Of a DNA stretch of 5,009 nucleotides, positions 1 through 5,009 are shown piece by piece. A model generated the notes under the pieces. It did not search any database. It was not told the DNA's origin and saw only the letters and a program-made list of their open reading frames with translations. This stretch comes from an uncultured Bacillota bacterium (GTDB lineage: Bacteria > Bacillota > Clostridia > Peptostreptococcales > Anaerovoracaceae). The DNA is taken from the NCBI GenBank assembly GCA_959606705.1, contig CAUHLX010000231.1, positions 1 to 5,009 on the forward strand, written 5' to 3'. Both the position numbers and the translations under genes were made by a program. How positions within the stretch are numbered: the stretch's first letter is position 1; each line of letters starts with the position of its first letter.

Positions 1-828
1 TGCTTCGTAATTTTAAAGAAGTTCCGGCTGGAGGGCATGCAGTATCGGATGATCAAGATGCTGGGTTACTGCGGGATCTCCACGATTTTCTGGGGAGTCA
101 TGTTCGGCGGCTATTTCGGCGATCTGGTCACCGTGGTGGGCAGGACATTTTTCAACGTGGAAATCGGGATTCCTCCATTGTGGTTCAATCCGCTGGACGA
201 CGTAATCAAGCTATTGGGCTTTTCCCTGGTGCTGGGAATCCTGCATCTATTCGTGGGAATGGGACTTTCGGGTTATCTTTCCATTCGGGACGGCCGTCCC
301 TTCGACGCGTTCTGCGACGTGGGGCTGTGGTATCTGATCATCGCCGGGCTGGCCCTGTTTACGCCCAGTATACTGGGATCGGGAACGCCGGCGATGTCGC
401 GGATCGGGTTGACGATCGCCGGGATCGGAGCCGTAGGTGTGATCATTTTCGGCGGACGTCACAAGAAGGGGATCGGAAAGATCTTCGGAGGAGTGATGAG
501 CCTCTACGACGTCACCAGTTATCTGTCGGATATCTTATCCTATTCCCGTCTGCTGGCTCTGGGGCTGGCAACGGGGGTAATCGCCCAGGTGATCAACACC
601 ATGGGCACGCTGGCCGGCGGCGGAATCATCGGCGGGATCCTGTTTATTGCGGTGTTCCTCATCGGGAACGCCTACAACATGGCGATCAACTCGCTGGGGT
701 CCTTTGTCCACTCTTCCAGACTTCAGTACGTAGAGTTCTTCGGAAAGTTCTACGAGAGCGGCGGAGAGGAATTTGAACCGTTTGATCAAAATACAAAATA
801 TGTAGAAATCACAAGGGAGGATCAGTAA
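1..828 (+). CDS. ntpI: V-type ATPase subunit I (a-type membrane stator), C-terminal part
   Basis: This is the C-terminal 275 residues of the stator subunit that forms the ion half-channels beside the rotor ring. The frame is open from base 1, so the first in-frame ATG (37) is internal and the true start lies off the left edge; family members are usually about 600-680 residues. What remains is mostly membrane: about six hydrophobic segments (near residues 20-40, 70-95, 107-123, 134-151, 183-202 and 207-228). Two signatures are clear. SDILSYSRLLALGLA holds Arg183, equivalent to the essential channel arginine of yeast Vph1 (R735). HSSRLQYVEFFGKFYE holds the second conserved arginine (Arg240) before the short acidic cytoplasmic tail. 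The stop (826-828) lies two bases before the K start, so the two genes are surely co-transcribed. The soluble N-terminal half cannot be assessed. Family assignment is very secure; the symbol follows E. hirae naming. Confidence 0.96.
   Translation, partial: CFVILKKFRLEGMQYRMIKMLGYCGISTIFWGVMFGGYFGDLVTVVGRTFFNVEIGIPPLWFNPLDDVIKLLGFSLVLGILHLFVGMGLSGYLSIRDGRPFDAFCDVGLWYLIIAGLALFTPSILGSGTPAMSRIGLTIAGIGAVGVIIFGGRHKKGIGKIFGGVMSLYDVTSYLSDILSYSRLLALGLATGVIAQVINTMGTLAGGGIIGGILFIAVFLIGNAYNMAINSLGSFVHSSRLQYVEFFGKFYESGGEEFEPFDQNTKYVEITREDQ
814..820 (+). promoter_or_regulatory. Ribosome binding site of subunit K
   Basis: AGGGAGG is a strong Shine-Dalgarno match ending 10 bases before the ATG at 831. It lies inside the last codons of subunit I, so K can be translated efficiently within the polycistron. 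That fits a proteolipid needed in many copies per complex. Confidence 0.8.
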
Positions 829-830
829 AA

Positions 831-1319
831 ATGGGTGTCGAAATTGTAAACATGATATTTAGCGGAAGCTTTTTAGCGGCGGCGGGTGCTGCCATCGCGG
901 CTCTGGCGGGAATCGGAAGCGCCATCGGCTGCGGAATTGCCGGTCAGGCGGCGGCGGGGGTCATCTCCGAAGATCCCAAGAAGTTTGGCCAGACTTTGAT
1001 TTTGCAGGCACTGCCCGGCACACAGGGCATTTATGGCCTGCTGATTGCCTTCCTGATTATGAACAGTACCGGCTTGATCGGCGGAGCGGATGCTCCCACC
1101 ACAGCGCAGGGTGCTCAGTATCTGGCTTGTGCGCTTCCCATTGGCCTGGTGGGAATTTTCTCCGGCATTGCTCAGGGTAAGGCTTCGGCGGCCAGCATCA
1201 TGCTGATTTCCAAGCGGCCCGATCAGCTGGCAAAGGGCATGATTTATCCGGCGATGGTTGAAACCTACGCGGTACTGGCCCTGCTGATCTCCGTGCTGCT
1301 GATGCTGGGTGTCAAATAA
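831..1319 (+). CDS. ntpK: V-type ATPase subunit K (rotor ring proteolipid, 162 aa)
   Basis: This is the membrane rotor subunit; copies form a ring that carries ions past subunit I. It is a fused double hairpin with four transmembrane helices (about 12-33, 53-77, 97-118, 137-160). The two halves are recognisably related: GIGSAIGCGIAGQAAAG in the first and GIFSGIAQGKASAAS in the second. Only the second half carries the ion-binding carboxylate, Glu144 in AMVETYA; the matching place in the first half is Gln65 in LPGTQGIYG. Leu61, Thr64, Gln65, Gln115 and Glu144 correspond to the E. hirae NtpK Na+ ligands Leu61, Thr64, Gln65, Gln110 and Glu139, and Tyr68 is also kept, so Na+ transport is inferred. 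The five-residue shift comes from a slightly longer Gly/Ala/Thr-rich loop between the hairpins (about 78-96). The length is close to the usual 155-160 residues. The ATG at 831 is supported by a well-placed ribosome binding site. Confidence 0.97.
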   Translation: MGVEIVNMIFSGSFLAAAGAAIAALAGIGSAIGCGIAGQAAAGVISEDPKKFGQTLILQALPGTQGIYGLLIAFLIMNSTGLIGGADAPTTAQGAQYLACALPIGLVGIFSGIAQGKASAASIMLISKRPDQLAKGMIYPAMVETYAVLALLISVLLMLGVK

Positions 1320-1322
1320 CGA

Positions 1323-1327
1323 AAGGA
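1323..1327 (+). promoter_or_regulatory. Ribosome binding site of subunit E, unusually far from its start
   Basis: AAGGA in the 21-base K-E gap is the only Shine-Dalgarno-like stretch before the ATG at 1341. The spacing is 13 bases, filled largely by a run of six T, which is longer than the usual 5-10. No in-frame alternative start is better placed: the codon at 1329 is TGG. Translation may be weaker here or may depend on ribosomes arriving from K. Confidence 0.6.
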
Positions 1328-1335
1328 TTGGTTTT

Positions 1336-1347
1336 TTCCCATGGGAA
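1336..1347 (+). other. 12-base perfect palindrome centred on the subunit E start codon
   Basis: TTCCCATGGGAA reads the same on both strands and contains the ATG at 1341. In RNA it could at best form a short four-pair stem with the AUG in the loop, or pair between two molecules. The palindrome is seen directly; any effect on translation is a guess. Confidence 0.45.
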
Positions 1348-1934
1348 TTGAACAAATAACAGAAAAAATACTGTTTGACGCCAATGAGGCGGCCCGGCGG
1401 GAACACGTGAAAGCCAAATATCACAGTCGGGAAGCAGAGCGGAAGGCACGCTGTCTGGGGGATGACCTCAAAGAGGACGCCGAAAAACGGGCGGCGGCGG
1501 ATACCGTTTCCGTCAAGGAACGGCGCAAGTCCGTGGCGGAGCTGGAAGCGAGGAAGATGCGTCTGTCGGTGAAGCAGAACGCGGTGACCAAGTGCTTTGA
1601 AAAGGCCATCGAGCGCATTGCGGCCATGCCGGCGGACGACTATGTGGAGTTTCTGGCCAAGACCGTGTGTGAGCTTCTGGCATCGGAGGAAGAGGCCGGC
1701 GGCGAGCTCCTTTTAAACGCAAGGGACCGGGAGGCCATCGGCGAAAAACTGGTAAAGAAAGTGAAGGATTTGAATGGTAAGGGAGAGGTTCTCTTATCTC
1801 AGGAGACCATCGACGCGAAAGGCGGGTTTGTCCTTCGCAGCGGAAACACCTTCCTGAATTCCACATTGGAGACCATGGTGGGGGCGGTCAAGGAAGAATT
1901 GACGCCGGAAGTGGTTCGAACCCTGTTCGGGTAA
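1341..1934 (+). CDS. ntpE: V-type ATPase subunit E (peripheral stalk, 197 aa)
   Basis: Subunit E pairs with a G/H-type subunit to form the peripheral stalk that keeps the A3B3 head from turning with the rotor. The N-terminus, MGIEQITEKIL, is typical of bacterial and archaeal E subunits. It is followed by a long, highly charged, Lys/Arg/Glu/Ala-rich helix (about 5-95) suited to a coiled coil. A globular C-terminal domain follows, with the family signature GGFVLRSGNTFLNSTLETMV (about 161-180), the part that contacts the head. Length is normal for the family (about 190-205). The N-terminal helix is richer in arginine than usual and contains a cysteine (Cys38), but is intact. The start is fixed by family alignment despite the long ribosome-site spacing. 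The gene lies 21 bases after K and 13 before C. Assignment is secure from the C-terminal signature and operon position. Confidence 0.94.
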   Translation: MGIEQITEKILFDANEAARREHVKAKYHSREAERKARCLGDDLKEDAEKRAAADTVSVKERRKSVAELEARKMRLSVKQNAVTKCFEKAIERIAAMPADDYVEFLAKTVCELLASEEEAGGELLLNARDREAIGEKLVKKVKDLNGKGEVLLSQETIDAKGGFVLRSGNTFLNSTLETMVGAVKEELTPEVVRTLFG

Positions 1935-1940
1935 AGGAGG
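1935..1940 (+). promoter_or_regulatory. Ribosome binding site that sets the TTG start of subunit C
   Basis: AGGAGG is a near-perfect Shine-Dalgarno sequence starting just after the E stop codon and ending seven bases before TTG at 1948. It is the main reason for choosing the non-ATG start, since the next in-frame ATG (Met30, at 2035) would cut into conserved N-terminal sequence. Confidence 0.85.
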
Positions 1941-1947
1941 AAGGGAA

Positions 1948-2949
1948 TTGGCAGAGAAAAAAGACTATACTTACGCTTCTTCCCGGGTACGCAGCGTGGA
2001 AAAAAACCTGCTCTCTCGGGAACGAGTGGATAAAATGGTCGATAGCCGTACCCCGGAGGATGCGCTGAAGATATTGTACGACGCGGAATACGGAGACGGA
2101 AGCGAGCCGGTGCGGGCGGCTGATTTTGAACCGCTTCTCACCGGAGAATTGAAGAAGTCTTACGATTTTATTCTTTCCATCGCGCCGGATCGAAAGGATT
2201 TTCAGGTGTTTTTATACCCTTACGATTACCATAATCTGAAAACGCTGATGAAAGCGGAGTTCATGGGGATCGAAGCGCCGGACAATTTGATCGGCGTGGG
2301 TACGATTCCGGCGGAGGGCCTGGCGGCGATGGTTCGCGAACGCAATTTCCTGTCTCTGACGCCACTGATGAAGCAAGCCTTTGGCGAGGCGCTGGAGGTG
2401 GTTTCCCGGACGAAGGACCCGCAAATGGTGGATCTGATCTTCGATCAGGCCTGCTATGGGGATATGAAGCTGGCTGCGGAACGGTCCGGCAGTGGGTTTT
2501 TACAAGATTACGTAAGCCTGCTCATCGATACCATTAACTTGAAAACCTTTGTACGCGTGAGACAGATGGGGCGTTCCTGGGATTTTTTCTCCAAGGTTTA
2601 TTTGCAGGGGGGAAGGATTCCGGAAAAGCTGTTTGTGTCGGGATATGAAGAAGGCTACGAACAGTTCGCGGAAAAATTGACGCCATATGGTCTGTCGGCC
2701 GCTTTGGCGGAAGGCGGAGCGGCGCTCAAGGAAACGGGGCGGTTCACTCGTCTGGAAAAGCTGTGTGACGACCGGATCGTGGAGTTTGCCAAACAGGCGA
2801 AGTACGTGAGCTTTGGGCTCGAGCCCCTGGCGGCGTACCTGATTGTCAAGGAATATGAGATTCGCACGGCGCGGATCGTCATGTCGGGTCTGCTGCAGGG
2901 ACTTTCCCGGGAAATGATCGGAGAAAGGCTGAGGGAGACATATGTATAA
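1948..2949 (+). CDS. ntpC: V-type ATPase subunit C (AC39/d-type rotor socket, 333 aa)
   Basis: This subunit, homologous to eukaryotic subunit d (AC39), is a funnel-shaped soluble protein on top of the K ring that links it to the central stalk (D and F). It starts with TTG (read as Met) and gives an N-terminus MAEKKDYTYASSRVRSVEKN, typical for the family, where YtYa..RvR.le..LL recurs. Other recognisable parts are YPYDYHNLKTLMKA (90-103), the DTINLKTFVRVRQMG repeat-like helix in the second half, and the C-terminal EPLAAYLIVKEYEIRTARIVMSG followed by GLSREMIGERLRETYV. The fold is predicted to be all helical with three related segments; no transmembrane stretch is seen. Length is normal (about 325-350). 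Its last eight bases overlap the start of F, which suggests coupled translation. Not to be confused with eukaryotic subunit C, a different protein. Confidence 0.95.
   Translation: MAEKKDYTYASSRVRSVEKNLLSRERVDKMVDSRTPEDALKILYDAEYGDGSEPVRAADFEPLLTGELKKSYDFILSIAPDRKDFQVFLYPYDYHNLKTLMKAEFMGIEAPDNLIGVGTIPAEGLAAMVRERNFLSLTPLMKQAFGEALEVVSRTKDPQMVDLIFDQACYGDMKLAAERSGSGFLQDYVSLLIDTINLKTFVRVRQMGRSWDFFSKVYLQGGRIPEKLFVSGYEEGYEQFAEKLTPYGLSAALAEGGAALKETGRFTRLEKLCDDRIVEFAKQAKYVSFGLEPLAAYLIVKEYEIRTARIVMSGLLQGLSREMIGERLRETYV
2931..2937 (+). promoter_or_regulatory. Ribosome binding site of subunit F
   Basis: GAGGGAG lies inside the 3' end of subunit C, four bases before the ATG at 2942. The spacing is short, but the start is also placed where ribosomes finishing C (stop 2947-2949) would already be, so coupling is likely. 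Confidence 0.7.
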
Positions 2950-3268
2950 GATCGGAGTGATTGGCGATCGCGACAGCGTTCTGGGGTTCAAGGCCGTGGG
3001 GCTTTCGGTGTTTCCCTGCCACGACAGCGGGGAGGCCAGAAAAACGCTCCAACGGCTGGTAAAGGAAGACGATTACGCGATCGTATACATTACGGAAGGA
3101 CTTTGCAGGGATTTGACCGAGGAGCTGGACGGTTACAAGGACCTGAGAACCCCGGCGATCATTCCCATTCCGGGGATGGACGGAAGCTATGGAATTGGAA
3201 TTTCCAGTGTGAAAAAATCGGTGGAACGGGCCGTTGGCGCGGATATCCTGTTCGGCGACGACGAATGA
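2942..3268 (+). CDS. ntpG: V-type ATPase subunit F (central stalk, 108 aa)
   Basis: Subunit F is a small Rossmann-like protein that binds subunit D in the rotating central stalk and helps stabilise or activate it. The N-terminal MYKIGVIGDRDSVLGFKAVG is the family hallmark (strand, turn, helix). Next come EARKTLQRLVKEDDYAIVYITE (31-52), the TPAIIPIPG strand and turn (70-78), and a C-terminal helix ending ISSVKKSVERAVGADILFG (87-105). Length is usual (about 100-110) and no key part is missing. It overlaps subunit C by eight bases in another frame and ends 18 bases before the GTG of subunit A. Its E. hirae counterpart is named NtpG, whereas archaeal and eukaryotic naming is F; the symbol used here follows the E. 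hirae operon. Assignment is secure. Confidence 0.95.
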   Translation: MYKIGVIGDRDSVLGFKAVGLSVFPCHDSGEARKTLQRLVKEDDYAIVYITEGLCRDLTEELDGYKDLRTPAIIPIPGMDGSYGIGISSVKKSVERAVGADILFGDDE

Positions 3269-3272
3269 AAGT

Positions 3273-3278
3273 AGGTGA
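3273..3278 (+). promoter_or_regulatory. Ribosome binding site that decides the GTG start of subunit A
   Basis: AGGTGA ends eight bases before GTG at 3287, a normal spacing. An in-frame GTG at 3275 lies within this site and would add four residues (MTEK), but it has only a weak, badly spaced purine stretch upstream, so 3287 is preferred. Confidence 0.65.
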
Positions 3279-3286
3279 CTGAAAAA

Positions 3287-5009
3287 GTGAGCCAGGGTAA
3301 AGTGGTTAAGGTGTCCGGCCCGTTGGTTGTAGCCGAGGGGATGCAGGACGCGGATATGTTTGACGTGGTTCGAGTGGGCGAGCACGGACTGATCGGAGAG
3401 ATCATCGAAATGCGCGGAGACGCGGCGTCCATTCAGGTTTATGAGGAAACGGCCGGTCTGGGACCGGGAGCGGAAGTGGTGAGCACGGGCGCGCCGCTGT
3501 CCGTGGAGCTGGGACCGGGCATGATTGAAAATATGTACGACGGAATCCAGCGGCCGCTGGAAGAGATGCTGGCCAAAGCGGGTCCCAACATCACCCGGGG
3601 GATTCAGGTAAATCCTCTGTCCCGGGAAAAGAAATGGAATTTCGTACCCGCGATCAAGCCGGGGGACGAGGTGGAGGCCGGAGACGTGATCGGCACGGTC
3701 CGGGAGACGGTCGTGGTGGAGCACAAGATCATGGTTCCCTTTGGAATTAAAGGGAAGGTGCGGTCCGTCGAAGCGGGTGAATTCACGGTGACGGACCCGA
3801 TTTGTGTGGTTGTAAAGGAAAACGGGGAAACGGCGGAGCTGACCATGATGCAGAAGTGGCCGGTTCGGCGGGGACGCCCTTATAAAGAAAAGCTGGTACC
3901 GGAGATGCCTCTGGTGACCGGTCAGAGGGTCATTGACACCATGTTCCCTATCGCGAAGGGCGGCGTAGCGGCGGTACCCGGCCCCTTCGGCAGCGGAAAG
4001 ACGGTCATCCAGCATCAGCTGGCCAAATGGGCGGACGCGGATATCGTGATTTATATCGGCTGCGGGGAACGCGGCAACGAAATGACCGACGTATTGATGG
4101 AATTTCCGGAGCTGCTGGACCCCAAGTCCGGCGAGCCTCTGATGAAGCGGACGGTGCTGATTGCCAACACCTCCGACATGCCGGTAGCGGCGCGGGAAGC
4201 TTCGATCTATACCGGAATCACCATTGCGGAATATTTCAGAGACATGGGTTATTCCGTGGCGCTGATGGCGGATTCCACCTCACGATGGGCCGAGGCACTG
4301 CGGGAAATGTCCGGACGTCTGGAAGAGATGCCCGGTGAGGAAGGCTATCCGGCTTATCTGGCTTCCAGATTGGCACAGTTTTACGAACGGGCCGGCCGGG
4401 TAATCTGCCTGGGCGCGGACGGAAGGGAAGGCGCGCTGTCGGCCATCGGGGCGGTATCTCCTCCCGGCGGCGATATTTCGGAACCGGTTTCTCAGGCGAC
4501 GCTGCGAATCGTCAAGGTGTTCTGGAGCTTGGACGCCCAGCTGGCTTACGCCAGACATTTCCCGGCCATCAACTGGCTGAACAGCTATTCGCTTTACATT
4601 GACCGGCTGTCCAAGTGGTTTGCGGACCATGTAAATCAGGAATTTCCCGAGCTGCGCAGCCAAGCCATGAAGCTGCTGCAGGAGGAGGCCGAGCTGCAGG
4701 AGATCGTCCAGTTGGTAGGTGTGGATGCCCTGTCTTATCCGGACCGTATGAAGCTGGAAGCATGCAAGTCCATCCGGGAGGATTATCTGCATCAGAATTC
4801 CTTCCACGAAGTGGATACTTATACTTCTCTAAACAAGCAGTATAAGCTGCTGAAGCTGATCATGGAATTTTACCGTCTGTCCATGGACGCCATCGGCAAG
4901 GGCGCCAGGTATGACGACTTGGTGGCGATGCCGGTGCGGGAATCTATCGGACGGTTTAAGTATGTGGAAGAAAAGGACGTGGACGTTTACTTCGAGACCA
5001 TCGACAAGG
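3287..5009 (+). CDS. ntpA: V-type ATPase catalytic subunit A, lacking only the extreme C-terminus
   Basis: This is the ATP-hydrolysing (or synthesising) subunit, three copies of which alternate with B in the head. From GTG 3287 the frame is open for 574 codons to the window edge; E. hirae NtpA has about 593, so some 20 residues are missing. Domains in order: N-terminal beta-barrel beginning MSQGKVVKVSGPLVVAEGM; the A-specific insert (non-homologous region, about 110-190) with HKIMVPFGIKGKV; the nucleotide-binding domain; and a helical C-terminal domain. The P-loop GPFGSGKT is at 232-239 (Lys238). The catalytic glutamate and neighbouring arginine are Glu261 and Arg262 in GCGERGNEMTDV. The Walker B aspartate is Asp329 in ALMADSTSRWAEALREMSGR. 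All fall at the same numbers as in E. hirae NtpA, so there is no frameshift and the chosen start fits. The insert separates it from the B subunit and from F-type beta. Confidence 0.97.
   Translation, partial: MSQGKVVKVSGPLVVAEGMQDADMFDVVRVGEHGLIGEIIEMRGDAASIQVYEETAGLGPGAEVVSTGAPLSVELGPGMIENMYDGIQRPLEEMLAKAGPNITRGIQVNPLSREKKWNFVPAIKPGDEVEAGDVIGTVRETVVVEHKIMVPFGIKGKVRSVEAGEFTVTDPICVVVKENGETAELTMMQKWPVRRGRPYKEKLVPEMPLVTGQRVIDTMFPIAKGGVAAVPGPFGSGKTVIQHQLAKWADADIVIYIGCGERGNEMTDVLMEFPELLDPKSGEPLMKRTVLIANTSDMPVAAREASIYTGITIAEYFRDMGYSVALMADSTSRWAEALREMSGRLEEMPGEEGYPAYLASRLAQFYERAGRVICLGADGREGALSAIGAVSPPGGDISEPVSQATLRIVKVFWSLDAQLAYARHFPAINWLNSYSLYIDRLSKWFADHVNQEFPELRSQAMKLLQEEAELQEIVQLVGVDALSYPDRMKLEACKSIREDYLHQNSFHEVDTYTSLNKQYKLLKLIMEFYRLSMDAIGKGARYDDLVAMPVRESIGRFKYVEEKDVDVYFETIDK

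Noticed and set aside
180..776. Overlapping + strand open frame inside subunit I
   Set aside because: The product is Arg/Gly-rich with no family resemblance, while the overlapping frame encodes the unmistakable subunit I membrane domain.
1331..1347. T-run next to a palindrome between K and E, as a possible terminator
   Set aside because: The T-run comes before the palindrome rather than after a stem, and the stem would have only about four pairs, so it does not look like an intrinsic terminator on the + strand.
873..1424. Antisense open frame opposite subunit K and the start of E
   Set aside because: It is a shadow of the conserved K gene; no ribosome site or domain is convincing.
2879..4015. 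Long antisense open frame (378 codons, - strand) opposite subunits F and A
   Set aside because: It lies wholly against securely identified conserved genes. Its translation is rich in His, Arg, Pro and Ser with no recognisable domain, which is typical of the complement of a GC-biased coding frame.
4027..4338. Out-of-frame + strand open frame within subunit A
   Set aside because: It lies over the catalytic core (GCGERG to Walker B) of subunit A, which is intact in its own frame.
1..5009. A novel or undescribed system hidden in the operon
   Set aside because: All but about 60 bases are accounted for by six well-known V-ATPase subunits in a known order, with no extra gene, insertion, repeat array or broken gene seen.

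Overview
The window is an internal piece of a V-type (A/V-type) ATPase operon. Every gene is on the + strand and the genes are packed almost end to end. In order they are: the C-terminal part of subunit I (membrane stator, a-type), subunit K (rotor ring proteolipid), subunit E (peripheral stalk), subunit C (AC39/d-type rotor socket), subunit F (small central-stalk subunit) and subunit A (catalytic). Subunit A runs off the right edge, missing only about its last 20 residues. The order I-K-E-C-F-A matches the Na+-translocating ntp operon of Enterococcus hirae (where the F homologue is called NtpG). B and D would be expected downstream and a G/H-type stalk subunit upstream, but none of these is in the window.

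The organism is probably a Gram-positive anaerobe of the Firmicutes (Clostridia-like). The reasons are the gene order, a very close match of subunits K and A to remembered E. hirae sequences, strong purine-rich Shine-Dalgarno sites and use of TTG and GTG starts. GC content is moderate to high (mid-50s per cent by eye), which argues against low-GC clostridia. I cannot name a genus.

Layout: 1-828 subunit I (partial); 831-1319 K; 1341-1934 E; 1948-2949 C (TTG start); 2942-3268 F (overlaps C by 8 bases); 3287-5009 A (GTG start, partial). The longest non-coding gap is 21 bases. I see no promoter, terminator, RNA gene, repeat array or mobile element, as expected for the middle of one transcript.

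The products form one machine. ATP hydrolysis on A3B3 turns the central stalk (D and F). This drives the K ring, joined through C, past the membrane part of I, while E (with G/H) holds the head still. The K protein carries a full set of the ligands known to bind Na+ in E. hirae NtpK, so the enzyme is best predicted to move Na+ rather than H+. I found no undescribed system. The points worth a second look are the ion-specificity signature and the different translation-start arrangements along the operon.
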